DNA from: Capsicum annuum
Lineage: Eukaryota > Streptophyta > Magnoliopsida > Solanales > Solanaceae
Length of the DNA stretch: 64,000 nt
Reading direction: 5' to 3'
Assembly: GCF_002878395.1 (NCBI RefSeq)
Contig: NC_061121.1
Span: forward strand, 135,469,312-135,533,311
Made by a program: the position numbers and the translations under genes
The notes under the pieces: generated by a model
Database searches by the model: none
What the model saw: the letters and a program-made list of their open reading frames with translations, nothing else
Told to the model about the DNA's origin: nothing
Shown here: one piece after another, positions 33,171-45,036 of the stretch
How the letters are laid out: each line of letters starts with the position of its first letter
Position numbering within the stretch: the first letter of the stretch is position 1

Positions 33171-35672
33171 TCATGGTTGATTACGATTCGGGCATGTAGT
33201 TCTTTTATGGCCAGCGCACTTACATATGGAGCACTTGTTTCTTCTTGATGAAAATGATTCTCCAACTCCACGCCTCCTCTTATATAGCTTTCTTCCCAGT
33301 TTGATAGTGCTTGGTTCAATATATGGAGGAGTTATTAATCTCCCCATAAGCTCTATAGGAACAACCGAATATTCTTCAGGAGGCACCAGAGTAATATGCC
33401 TACTATATGCCATTTCATATTTTTCCACTGAATAATATTGAGAGGATTGCTCGTAAAATTCAGGTCCATATTTATGAACGTATTGATCTCGAAGCGCTGC
33501 CATAGAATGTGGATAAGGTATTTTGTCCAAGTCAAAAACTCTACACGTACAAGATCTTGTTTGAAGATTGACCGTGGCAACATCACCATGACTGGTGATA
33601 CTGAATGTGTAATCTTCTATTTTATGAGAGAACAACCTATTCCCCAAACTGACGTTCGTTAATGTTTTTTTTTAATTTCGAGAATAAATGGGTTTTTTTT
33701 CTGGGCACTTGAACTACACACACCTTTCGTTAAAACATTTGCTATACTTCTTGTTTATTTTTTCAAACATAGCCTTGATAGGACATTCTCTTTTATCACC
33801 AAACAATGAATTCACCGATTCAACTATGTTTGATGTCATAATATTGTACCTATAGAAAATAATCACTTAGTAAGACATCATACTAAACTTGTAATCAAAC
33901 AAGACATTAAATTCATAAGAATGTACCTATCTGCTGGACAGAATTCCCAGCTCCATTCCTCGAAAATGACACGTGCAAGAAATTCTGCTACCTTAGGATT
34001 CACATCCGCTATTTGATTGAAATGGTATAAAAACTCCTCTCTACTATATGCTTTAGCTGCTCTATAAAAAAGGGTGACGACCCTTTCGTTGTGATAGTTG
34101 TTTCGAATGTTCTCTCCAAGATGCCTGATGCAACAACCAAGTAAGCTGAAGTGAAGAAAAGTGAACCCATCTTTGGAATACTTGGATGCGTATCTAATAC
34201 CAAACACAAATCTTCGGTATATTTGACACAGCTTTACAGTTGTTGGAAAAAACATCCATAAGAGGCATCACATTCCTTGTCCGCTACACAAAAAGCGACA
34301 CAAAAGATGTGATTCTCCGCATCCTGCGCCACCGCCGCTAGCAGAACTCAATTATACCTGCTCCTCAAAAAGGTACCATCAACAACTATGCATTTTCTCA
34401 AATATCAAAAACCTTGAATCCAAGCACCATAGGATACAAAAAAGTACTTGAACTTTCCATTTTCATCCAGATGAAATGTCGTCCTACTTCTGGGATTTGT
34501 GGATGCAATTATGTAATGGTAAGCATCTAGGAATTCATACCCATGCTCAAGTGTCCCTCTAACCAGGTCCTTGACAATCCCCATGGTCACATATATAACT
34601 GACCAAGACACCCAGATCCATAAAGATTTGATTGGCCATAACCCTTGTTGAAAGGCCTTTGCTATCGGGGAAACTACTACTAAAATATTCACCGAGGACC
34701 TTTGTCGTGGCGTGAGAATTTTGGCCGGAGATGTGCTTTGAACCACATGTTTGATGCTTTTTATGTTTATGAATGACGAATTTGTCAGAACTTATATACT
34801 TCACTGCTCTCAACCACCACTTGCAGTTCAAATTAGCACATTTGAAACAAAAGACACCTCTCGAATTAATCACCTTCTTTATTCTGAAATCTCTTTCCAA
34901 GCAAGAAATAAACAAAGTGTTAGATAGTTCATTCTTTTCCTTGAATGACAGTCCAATAAAAAAGCCGGTACCATCATCTTAATGATTTTCATACTGTGCC
35001 AATTGAGAAGAACTGCACATTGTATTTAGCACATTTGAAACAAAAGACACCTCTCGAATTAATCACCTTCTTTATTCTGAAATCTCTTTTCAAGCAAGAA
35101 ATAAACAAAGTGTTAGATAGTTCATTCTTTTCCTTGAATGACAGTCCAATAAAAAAGCCGGTACCATCGTCTTAATGATTTCCATACTGTGCCAATTAAG
35201 AAGAACTGCACATTGTATTGGTCGCATCAACGGGCGTAGGTGTTTGATCATCATCTGGAATATTCATGTCTAGATCATCCAACCTATCATCAAAGATAAG
35301 CATGCAACCTATGTTATGGTTCTCATTCTCTCTCATCTTTTCAACCATGTACACCCTTAACACTGGCTTGGTTGAATCACTTAGATAAGCATACAACCAA
35401 ACGTGATCGGTTATCTTAAAATGCAGTACCCTCTGATTTTCAAAAGAGTTGTGCATGTTGATGGTAGCAAGTTCTTTCGGCTAAAAATTTAGTTCACAAA
35501 AGATGATGATTAAGTTCACAAAATCATCATATGAAACATCACTTTGGACTGTCATAGCTATCGTCTCTAGCATTTTACCCTCCTTCCAATGCCATACATA
35601 TCGATAGCTCTTCTTGATCCATTGACCATGACAATCCACCCCTATTGTTATTAATCCCTCCATTAGTGGTAC
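33171..35672 (-). pseudogene. MuDR/MULE-type transposase with SWIM and CCHC zinc fingers (decayed)
   Basis: Reading leftward, an N-terminal region (35663-35196) starts MEGLITIGVDCHGQW and ends in an acidic stretch. The MuDR DNA-binding zinc finger is at 34915-34559 (CFKCANLNCKWWLRA and HKHKKHQTCGSKH). The DDE core follows: VDGTFLRSRY holds the first Asp (about 34380), the second motif is split by a frameshift near 34200 (LDTHPSI), then GCCIRHLGENIRNNYHN and AKAYSREEF. A SWIM finger is at about 33550-33505 (CTCRVFDLDKIPYPH) and a C-terminal knuckle CSICKCAGHKRTTC at 33233-33192. MULE transposases cut and paste elements with long terminal repeats. Decay: stops after the N-terminal piece and near 34340, several frameshifts, a 193-bp internal duplication, and Tyr in place of the third SWIM zinc ligand (codon at 33513-33515). 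Confidence 0.88.
34833..35219. repeat. 193-bp tandem duplication inside the transposase gene
   Basis: Two adjacent copies (34833-35025 and 35026-35219) are almost identical, differing at only a few bases (for example CTTTCC versus CTTTTC, and CATCATC versus CATCGTC). The unit covers the start of the MuDR zinc finger. Because 193 is not a multiple of three, it breaks the reading frame. Near-identity shows that it arose long after the gene had begun to decay. Confidence 0.93.
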
Positions 35673-36339
35673 CTAAATAAAGTCATTTGTTAAAAAAAGT
35701 TGATAGTAATTTCATAGTACCGTGAATGAATCCCAACAGATGTGTAATCTGTTGCAATATGTAAGTGATCAGTCATAACAAATTACTTAGCTATTGGGAT
35801 TTATGTTATGCTCTTGAATATCTATTACAACAAATAAAGCGCCTATTGGGATTGATGTTACAGTACTAAATCACCTTTGAAAATGATTCCAACAGATGAG
35901 TGACATATTTCAATAGATAATTAACCTGTTACGATAGATAAATTACCTGTAGCAACAGGTTAGTAATCTATTGTAACAGATATTTACCCTATTGCAATAG
36001 ACAACACTTTTGTTGGAATCGTGTTTAGATTCTGTTGCAACAGGTTACTAATCTGTTGAAATATATATTTATTATGTCACACCAGATAACTAATCTGTTG
36101 CAACAAATGTGTCAAATATTCAATAGATGACCCATCTTTTTAAACATGAATCCAACATATCAGTCTTCCGTTGAAATAGATGTCTCATCTGTCGTAATAG
36201 ATGATTTATCTATTTAAACAGATGGATTTTATGTTGGATTCAGGATTGGGTTCTATCCATTGTTGGAAAAACAACTACACAATAGCAGTTACCCGAATGA
36301 CAGATGAAAAATTCAACTAAAAATCATAATTTGACTTAC
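35673..36339 (-). other. 5'-leader intron of the MULE transposase, filled with the palindromic motif (array 11)
   Basis: On the minus strand, CCTTG-GTAAGTC at 36339 is a strong donor and TTTATTTAG ending at 35673 is a strong acceptor, 10 bases before the ATG at 35663. About 500 bp of the 667-bp intron (35725-36240) is degenerate copies of the 18-bp palindrome (for example TGTAATCTGTTGCAATATG and AACAGATAAATCATCTATTA-type words). This is the clearest case of the motif lying in an intron. Confidence 0.7.
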
Positions 36340-36628
36340 CAAGGTCTCCTATGAAGTGATGCCAAAGTGGAAAGTTATGTTTGAAACAAAATTTGACCTA
36401 AGTAATTCGTCAAATAGCAACAGTAGCGGTAACAACAACAACAACAGCAAATGGTAAACAATATGAAGATAAAGATAATAATGAAGTAGAAGATAATGAT
36501 AATGAAGAAGAAGATAATGAATAATGTAGCAACAATAATGAACAACAAAAATCGCTAAGAGAGAGAAAACAACAATGGGTAAGAAGAGATAGAAAGGTAC
36601 CTTTTTTTCCTTCGTTTTTCGTTATATA
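36340..36628 (-). promoter_or_regulatory. Promoter and leader exon of the MULE transposase
   Basis: On the minus strand, CCTATATAAC (TATA box at 36622-36628) is followed by a CT-rich leader with CTTCTTCTTC and ATTATC runs up to the intron donor at 36339. The frame on this strand (36410-36646) is low-complexity Ser/Leu and is best read as leader, not protein. Confidence 0.6.
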
Positions 36629-36639
36629 GGTAAATATTT

Positions 36640-37794
36640 GAATCAAAGTATAAATTTAAAAACTTATGGGCTATTTTTAAACTTTTCCAACTTTCTTAAT
36701 CCATAATAATGTAATTTTCACCTCCACTCAATAATTAAGACTTGTGTCTCCTACACCTCATTTTAAAACTGTTTTGTCACCTACAACCCAAAGCCCCTAG
36801 AAACCTATCTCTAAGATTGATATTTGTTTCTTTAATTCTGACATTCATTCATTCTCATTAACTTGCAAGATACTAACCAAAATTTTCATTTTGCTATCAC
36901 GTGATAATGGCAGATAGTGATGAAGGCGATTGATTAGCATCCTAAGCTAGGAGTTTATCAAGGCACTTAATTAGAAAGTAGTGTTTTATGAGTACATTGA
37001 CTTGTTTTCCTTTTTTTTTCTATTCACTTATTGATCATTACGGGATTTTGATAATACATAAATTAATATACATAGCTAATACTCTATTTATCATTTGTTT
37101 TATCAAAGCTCAAAAATACAAAATCTAGTATTGGTCTTTAATTGTATTTTGGAAATTTTAGTATTAATGTACTTTATTTTCGAATGACTTTTGAAAAAGT
37201 TTAAAAAACTGATCACTTCACTATATAATGTTGGGCTCGTGCATGCATGGATCATAACTATCTAGTCTCTAAATAAAGATGAAAGAATCTCATCCATTCA
37301 AAAACATCCTTCAGTAGCCATCCTTGTTACTAGTTTCACTCTTCCGCACCAAACATCCCTCATAAACTTTAGTAATAAACTTAAGTGCAATACCTATTAT
37401 GTGTAACAAACAGTAAGTTGACAAACCTCATATAAAAAACATGCAGAAATAGCAAACTTTTTGGTGTACAATTTTATGAAAACTCTTATTTTTTGCAAGT
37501 GTTTTCATAGGAATTGGGAGTCCAATTTATATCTTAACTTTAAGTCATTCTTTGTTTATAATATGTATAAATTTCAATTCTACTTTTAAATTGTAAAATT
37601 CAAATTTCTCAAAAAAGTAAGATTTGAAATTCTGTGATTTTGATTTTAAAAAAATAGAATTTGACCCATAAGTTTATATTTTAAAAAATAAAATCTATTA
37701 TTTTATTTTTTATAGAAAAAAGACATATTCTCAATGTGAGGAGATTGTATGTACCACGTGAGAGGATTTTAGCAAAGGCTAGCTAGCTACTACT
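36640..37794. other. AT-rich intergenic DNA
   Basis: No gene, array or element ends identified. It may contain the outer end of the MULE unit, but no inverted counterpart was found by eye. It ends in ATTGT, the target site of the next element. Confidence 0.35.
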
Positions 37795-37799
37795 ATTGT

Positions 37800-37882
37800 T
37801 GAAGGGTTTTAGGGGTGGGTTGCTCCTCGACTCAGGGAACTGTAACCAGAATCACACATGCAACAAGAAGTAGGAGGTAGAT
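37800..37882 (-). repeat. Left LTR of outer element, first part
   Basis: TGAAGGGTTTTAGGGGTG to GTAGGAGGTAGAT aligns with 52003-52085 of the right LTR (TGAAGGGCTTTGGAGGGGTG to ATAGGAGGTAAAT). It is interrupted at TAGAT by the inner gypsy element and resumes at 47202. Confidence 0.85.
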
Positions 37883-40048
37883 TGACATGACCCAAACAAG
37901 GGTCTAGTCGTGTCAGGCATCTCAAGTCCGACCCGGTCCGGAGATCGCTCCAAATACCCAACCATAACTGCCTTGTACCCTATGCGGAAGAATTCAAAAC
38001 ATATAACAAGATAAAACAATTATAATTGAAAGGCATTTAATAAAGTTCATAACCATAACTATCCAAACATCCAACTAAGCATCCAATCGGTGTCAGCCCG
38101 AATACCAATATCAATGCCAAGACTGACACCAATATTGACACCGCCCATGCCTATCATAGTCACACAAAGCCCCTAACTACAATTCAAAAACATCCGATCG
38201 GGACATGCCCCTGACCGTTGCCAAAATCATAGTCCAAGAAATAAACAAAAGTATGAAAAAAGTTCATAGCGTGAAATGGAGTCTTCTGGAGTATGGAAGC
38301 TCACCAATTCAGTCCAACACAAACCTGTTCCCCAATCCAAGATCACTGAGTAGGAGGAGTAGAATGGCCGGTTCCTGCATTGTGTGGGGATACAACGCCC
38401 GAAGACAGGTTAGCGGGTGAATGCTAGTATGTACTAAGGAGTAAGAATAAAATAATGTCATTATTCAAAACCAAAGTAAATAGTCATATCTAATCACATA
38501 CATACATATATATATATATATCATGTCGGGAAAGGGAACCAGGTTTAACATGCATTTAAAACCTTTAACCTAGGTTGTATAGCCTTACCGTCATAATCCA
38601 CCCACGAGTTATATGGTTCAAATGTTACCCTCTGAATGGGCCACAATGCGTGTATCCGCATAAACAGGAGATATCATAGGGGCCGAGGATTCCTGTGGAC
38701 CCTTCTCCCTTCATGATACATATATAAAAGTATAACTTGGGGGATTATCGTGTACCCTACAAGCATATGGTCACCATGACCAACCCTCATGTCGGCAAAC
38801 ATGAGTATCCAATGTCCGTCTATTGGACTCACACCTTCACGGTTAGCTATTAAAACCTGTCATTATCACCCAATTAAAATATTTAGCACATAACTAAACC
38901 ACTAATTCAAGAGTCAATTATCAAGCCATTATGAAGTGGTATCGTCATACCCACTATAGCTTACAAGCAATGTCATTAAACAACACTTAGGGAATTTCCA
39001 TACACCTCACAAGATTTCTAATTAAACCAAACCCATGACCATCAAGGCCTTTCCAAACCATTTTACAGCAGCCAAACCAATTTTGGTTCCATTACCATAT
39101 TATGCAATGCAAAGTTTTTGATAATAGTCAAACTATGTTACAAAAGCATTCTTATAAGCATTTTAACAAACATGTTAAGGGCATAAGATTTCCAAAATCA
39201 AAACCATGTATGAATTGACCGTTGCCATTCAACCATATACTCAAATCATAATTATAACATGAAAAACCATAAGAAAAATATGAGAAAATATTATCCAACC
39301 AAGAACAACTAAAACCCCCAACATATATTTCAAAACCCAAACATTATCACTATAACCATGAAAATCATCCATTAAAACATGCTTTCAGTTGAAGTGCCTT
39401 AGACAACAAGAAATATGGAGAGAAACCACCCTTTACAGTTTTAATTGATTGCCTTGAAGAAAACCCTATCCTTTTTTGAACAAAGAGCTTAAGAGATATT
39501 TGAGAGTGCTTAGAGAGTGTTTGATTATGAATAATAGGACAAGGAAGCCTCCAAAGGTGTTTTTATGTCGTGGGATCAAAAGGAGTTAAGAGGAGAAATG
39601 TCCAAAATACCCCCAACTTAAACTATAAAAATTCCCGCAGTGGGTGCGATTTGGACCCCTCACTCGTACCCACATCATACTAGTGGTACCTTCCACTCAT
39701 TTCTTGATCTAAAAATTGGAGGTCACATTCCGTTCAGTATATGACTCCTTAGGATAACTCATACCCTAACCATATGACTAGGACTATTCAAGTCGTACCC
39801 TAAGCAAAACATCTAGGCTAGACACTGTTTAACGTACGGTTGGACCCTACCTCTCGTATCATGTACATATAACTCGTGTAGAGTCTTCTCATATCAAGAA
39901 TAGAACTTGGCCAACATCACACTTACCAATAAATGACTAAGGTCCCTAGACCCGTACCCACACCATACGACTAGTATAGTAAGTTGCATGATCAATAGAA
40001 GGCTCAAACTCACGAAATTTTGCAAGGGCCAGAACCCAGGGTATTTAT
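37883..40048 (-). repeat. 3' LTR of inner gypsy element
   Basis: Aligns with 45037-47201 along its whole length. It begins TGACATGACCCAAAC (plus strand) and ends GGGTATTTAT where the other LTR has GGGTATTTCA. A short (TA)n tract lies near 38509. Confidence 0.92.
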
Positions 40049-40180
40049 ATTCTCCCCTAGTTGGATCATTCATTCTCGAATGATGGAACAAGGCAGTACA
40101 AACACAATTAATCCCCCAAATATCTTTACTCTTACCTTTAAGATAGAAAGTAGAACACTAAAGAATTCAACTTTCTACCT

Positions 40181-40640
40181 TTAACAAAGACAATAAACAA
40201 AGAAGTTAAGAATCAGCACATACCTTGAGCATGAATTTCTTGAATGGGGAATAGGAACAGATTCTTGGACTACATGTCCTCTTCGTCTTCCCATGTAGCC
40301 TCTTCCACCTTGTGGTTCCTTCATAGAACCTTTACCGAGGCCAAATCCTTGGTCTAAAACCAAAGAAACTAACGATCAAAGATTTTAACCAGGATCCACT
40401 CATAAGATAGGGAATCCGAAATACCAATATCCTTAATAGGAACAATTTTCAATGGATCACCAATACACTTCCTCAACATAGAAACATTGAAATACAGGTG
40501 AATGAAGCTCAAATTAGAAGGCAATTCTAACTCATATGCAACATTACCAATCCTTCTCAAAATCATATTAGGACCCCACATATTGGGGACTGAGCTTCCC
40601 CTTCTTCCAAAAACCATATCACTCCCTTCATAGGAGACAC
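40181..40640 (-). pseudogene. Integrase C-terminus and chromodomain-like tail (inner gypsy)
   Basis: The minus-strand frame at 40617-40369 has the GPF/Y-type C-terminal integrase signature (WGPNMILRRIGNVAYELELP, then MLRKCIGDP). It is followed in a different frame by KDLASVKVL-stop-RNHKVEEATWEDEEDM, a chromodomain-like end typical of Tekay/Del chromoviruses. Chromodomains target integration to heterochromatin. Stops replace Trp and other residues, so it is inactive. Confidence 0.75.
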
Positions 40641-40739
40641 CTTTAGGAACACCCTATTTCCACCTTAAACTCTAGGTCCCTTTTCCTCACTCTCCATAGG
40701 ACTTTCGGCAACTTTGGGAAGCCTTAAGCCTATCCTGAA

Positions 40740-41435
40740 TCACCCTCACCTTCTCTATAACTTGGTGAACTAAATTCAGGACAAACATATCCTTGTCACA
40801 AAGCTCGAACCACCCAATAGGGGACCTACACCTCCTACCATACAATGTTTTAAATTGAGCCATCCCAATGCTAGAGTGGTAGCTATTATTGTAACAAACT
40901 CTACAAGAGGCAAGTGCTCAACCAAACTACTACCATAGTCAATCATGTAAGCCCAATGCATATCCTCCAACATCTGAATAGCCCTTTCTGCTTGTCCATC
41001 CAACTGTGGGTGACAAGTAATACTTAAGCTTACCTTTGTCCCAACCCTTTCTGAAATGACCGCCAAAAGTGAGATCAAAACTGCGTACCACAATCAGAGA
41101 TGATAGAAATAGGTACCCCATTCAACTTCACAATCTCTTGGAGGCACAACCTTGCATAATCCTAAACAATGAAGTTAGTCCTTACTGGAAAAAAGTGAGT
41201 TGACTTTGTCATTTTTATTCAGGCAACTCAATTTCTTAATACAATCCCCTAGGCCTCATGTGCTCAAGTTTCACTTGCTGGCACACCATGCACTTGGCCA
41301 CAAAATTAGCCACATCCCTCTTCATATTATTCCACTAATACATCTACTTGAAGTCATGATACATTTTAGTCGATCCAAAATAAAAAACATAGCATGACTC
41401 AAGCACCTCATCCAAATTTCTCTCCCACAAACCAT
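40740..41435 (-). pseudogene. Integrase core (inner gypsy)
   Basis: Pieces in shifting frames give the zinc-binding part (CMVCQQVKLEH near 41270) and the core end (HPQLDGQAERAIQMLEDM, 41010-40955, with the region preceding the catalytic Glu). Integrase inserts the cDNA copy. Multiple stops and frameshifts make it non-functional. Confidence 0.75.
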
Positions 41436-42060
41436 CTACATCAGGAACACATAACCTTCTTTGGTACTGCAAAGTACCATCACCTTCTGCCCACCTACAT
41501 CACCTTTGATCCTCATCAAGATAGGATCTAACATTTGCTTCTCCTTGATTTCAGCACTAAAAGACGACTGCACCACTTTCTTCACCAACACACCACCATC
41601 CTCGGAGTCCAAAAGCCAAACTCCAAGGTTAGCCAAACGGTGAATGTCCCTTACCAAATCCCACTTCCCTTTATCCACATGAGCCAAACTCTCCATGGAT
41701 AACCTGATAAGAGCATCAAAAACTATGTTAGCTTTGCCAGTGTGGCAGTGAAGACTCATGTCATAACCCTTAAGCAGCTCAAGTCATCTCCTTTGCCTTA
41801 GGTTAAGCTCTTTCTGAGTAAACACATATTGTAGGCTCTTATAATAAGAAAAGATATCCACATACACTCCATACAAATAGTGATACCAAATTTTCAACAC
41901 GAACACCACAACTAATAGTTCTAAGTCATAAGTCAAATAATTTCTCTCATGCACCTTTAACTGTCTAGAAGCATAAGCTATCACCTTTCTAAGTTGCATC
42001 ATAACACAACCAAGTCCCATACAGGACACATAGAGTAGACCAAAAACCCATCAGTTCCTT
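41436..42060 (-). pseudogene. RNase H and linker (inner gypsy)
   Basis: The frame at 42029-41784 shows [20 protein letters not shown] and [16 protein letters not shown], the gypsy RNase H signature; the usual catalytic Asp of the TDHKSL motif is Tyr here (SYYKSL). The frame at 41759-41436 (HTGKANIVFDALIRLS onward) is the linker to integrase. The start is lost and the frame is broken. Confidence 0.82.
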
Positions 42061-42283
42061 AAGGAAAAGTTAAGACTGAAGCTTAAGTCAGCTTATCTTT
42101 TAGCTTCTCGAAACTCCCCTCATAAGCATCAAACCACAAAAACTTTACCTTCTTTTCAGTCAACTTAGTTAGCGAGGTAGATATAGTCAAAAAAATATTC
42201 CACAAACCTCCTGTAGTAACCAGATAAACACAATAAGCTCCGAATAATGATTGGAGTCATGGGTATAGACCACTTCTTCACCA

Positions 42284-43060
42284 CTATAACTTTCTGCAGA
42301 TCCACCATGATCCCTTCACTATAAATGATATGACCCCAAAAGTGACAGCGTTCAACCAGAATTCACATTTCAAAAATTTGGCATACAGTTGTTGCTCCTT
42401 CAAGGTCTGTAATATAATGCGGAGGTGATTTTTATGATCCACCTCGCTCTTTGAGTACACCAAAATATCATCTATGAACACAATGAAGAACAAGTCCAAA
42501 AATTGATGGACGACCGTATTCATCAAATCCATGAATGTTGTAGGGGCATTGATCAACTCGAAAGACATAACAGAAACTCAAAGTGCCCGTACCAGGTACG
42601 AAAGGCTGGCTTAGGGATGTTCACTTCCATAATATTCAAATGGTGATACCCAGATCAAAGATCAATTTTGGAAAAAAACTTAGCACCTTGCAATTGATCA
42701 AACAAATCATCTATCCTTAGAAGAGGATATCTATTCTTTTCCATTACCTTGTTCAACTTCCAGTAATCAATACACATCCCAAGGAAAGCATCCTTCTTAT
42801 GCATGAATAACACTGGTGCACCCTATGGGGACACACTAGGATGGATGAAATCCATTTATAAAAGATCCTTGAGTTGCTCCTTAAGATATTTTAACTCAGC
42901 TGGAGCCATTTTATACGGAGGAATAAAAATTGAACCAGTGTCCAAAACAAGATCATTCCCAAAATCAATCTCCCTTTCAGGAAGAACACCAATAAGGTCA
43001 TCAAGGAAGGCCTTGGGAAACTCATTCACCACCGGGATATAATATAAAGAAAGACCATCC
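42284..43060 (-). pseudogene. Reverse transcriptase (inner gypsy)
   Basis: From 43042 leftward one frame reads PVVNEFPKAFLDDL, then ELKYLKEQLKDLL, then [18 protein letters not shown] and FSKIDL with three stops. After a frameshift near 42570 the frame 42568-42284 gives [15 protein letters not shown], with the two catalytic Asp of the gypsy FIDD/YVDD box intact. It would copy element RNA to DNA if whole. Confidence 0.88.
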
Positions 43061-43153
43061 AGTTAGAATCTTTAACCCAGACTAGATGATAGAGATACCC
43101 CTTGGAGATTAATTTCCGAGCTCTAAGATATGATATGAACTTCCTTTTAGGAG

Positions 43154-43510
43154 CTATGGAACCACTCTACCATTCAATAACTGGCTCACTAGGGAATTTA
43201 AAGACGACCTTTTGAGTCTGATAGTCTGAGACGCATAGCACGAGTACAATAAATCCATCCCTAATATGACATCAAAATCAACCATATCTAACTCAAATGG
43301 ATCCACCATAGTGTCTTTGATACCAAAAGATACCACACTTCCTCTATAGACTCTTTTAGCAATCACAGATTCACCTATCGGGGTAGAAACAGACAAAGGG
43401 TCAAAAATACGTTGTGGACCAAAACCAAAATACATAACCATAAATGGGGTCACACAAAAGAGAGAGGACCCAAATAAAGTAAACAATACACATTATGGGA
43501 AAAGAGTTTC
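43154..43510 (-). pseudogene. Aspartic protease region (inner gypsy)
   Basis: FGSSLFCVTPF stands where Tekay-type elements have the active-site Asp motif, and the Asp is lost. DMVDFDVILGMDLL follows, the second conserved block of retroviral-type protease. The enzyme would process the polyprotein. Confidence 0.78.
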
Positions 43511-43551
43511 AGTGTACCATTCATGACATCAAGTGATGCCTCAAACACTTA

Positions 43552-44823
43552 TCAGGTAGTGAGAGCATAAAGAGGGTTCTGACCAATTCGTGAACTAGAA
43601 GGTGTACCCTTTGTTATCGGAGCTGATGATGAGGCAACTGGAACCCTATTTGCCCCAGTGGCATGCTTGGCCACAGGATAGTTCTTAATTATATGCCCTA
43701 TCTGACCACAGCTGAAGCAATTATCCCTTCCTTCTTCACAATAACCCTGATGCAATCTACCACAAAACCTGAAGGAAAGATATGATAGAGCTGACTGGGT
43801 CACTAGCCTAATATTGGGTACCCTGTGCCCTAAAGTTATGGCCACCTTAGAACTACCTATAACCCAATGACTTTGGGTAGGGAGAACTAGCCGCCGATTA
43901 AGACCTAGAGATGCCCCACTTCTTCTTGGTCAACTTCTCCTTATCATTGCCATCTTCTATTGGCCACCACCCTACTCAGAGAACCTAAACTTTTTGTCCA
44001 GCCTCTCCCCTATCTCAGCCTACTACTTCATCTCTTTCTCTACCTTCTATATTTACACAACCAACCTAGAGATATCCACATCCTTGATCAACAAGGAAAC
44101 CCTACTTTCAAAGTTCAAGTCTCAAGCAACTCGAAAGCAAACTTTCTCATCCTATCTCTCATACTAGAAACCATTTTTGGAGCATACCAAGATAACTGGT
44201 AAAAGTTTAAGGTATACTCCTTGACTGGCATCTTGCCTTGCCTTAGATTAATAAACTATTCCATCTTTGATTCCCTCATCTCCTGAGGAAAGAAACGGTC
44301 CAGGAAAGTATTAGAGAAATCTTCCTAAAGAGTTGACTCACCATTGTCATCCATTTACTATCCTATTCCTCATACCACTGATATGCCACATCTTTCAGCT
44401 GGTAGGCGGTAAACTCACCCCCTCCACATTTGTGGTCTGCATAACTAAAAAACAAATTTCTATTTCGTCAACAAAAAACCTGAGGATCCTCCTACACCTT
44501 AACACCAATAAAGGTATAAGGGTTCAACCTTATGAACTGGCCAACAGTTGTGGCCTCAGAAGATGGAGTAACAGAAGTACCACACTCATCCTGAAAAGCT
44601 ACAACTGTTGCCAGCATATGGATAAACTGATGAAACTCAACATTCGTCATATCAACCCGAGGATCTTAAGGAGGACTAGAGGGAACCGGTGGAACTCCAG
44701 AAGGGCAATCATGAACTGGACACTAGACCAAGTCTGGACCCCTTAAGTAGAATGGGTCCCATTATCATTGTCCACGGGTAGTACAAAAGAGTTTTCGTGA
44801 GCACCAGATCATCGAAGAGGCAT
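43552..44823 (-). pseudogene. gag region with mutated zinc knuckle (inner gypsy)
   Basis: The putative start is ATG at 44823 (MPLR then a stop at codon 5). Pieces in several frames match a gypsy gag: MTNVEFHQFIHMLATVV, FTAYQLKDVAYQWYEE, LDRFFPQEMRESKME and the knuckle CFSCGQIGHIIKNYP, in which the fourth zinc ligand Cys is Tyr. A second Cys-rich piece, RFCGRLHQGYC, precedes it. Gag packages the RNA. This copy is inactive. Confidence 0.82.
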
Positions 44824-45021
44824 GATCTAAAAAGCAAATAAATGGGGATTAGAGGAAAATTTAGGACCTTAGACTCAAAAACTTGAAAACAGAAAACCAG
44901 AAAGAGAAACATTCCTAAATGCCTCATAACCTCACCCTTATGAGTGTGGTGCGCTACACACCCTTAAAAGAGACTCTACTTGACACTAGTTTGTGGATTC
45001 CTAAGTGACCATAAATGTAGG

Positions 45022-45033
45022 TCTCTGATACCA
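45022..45033 (-). other. Primer-binding site of inner gypsy element
   Basis: On the minus strand TGGTATCAGAGA follows the 5' LTR after three bases. It is complementary to initiator Met-tRNA except at the last base. Confidence 0.88.
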
Positions 45034-45036
45034 ATC

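Noticed and set aside
33226..33662. Plus-strand frames of 69 and 74 codons
   Set aside because: Antisense to the SWIM and zinc-knuckle part of the MULE transposase.
36410..36646. 78-codon Ser/Leu-rich minus-strand frame
   Set aside because: Low-complexity translation of a CT-rich leader between a TATA box and a splice donor; it is not a protein.
15150..36800. Terminal inverted repeats of the presumed large MULE unit
   Set aside because: I compared both ends by eye and found no convincing long inverted pair or 9-bp duplication, so the unit's borders are not annotated.
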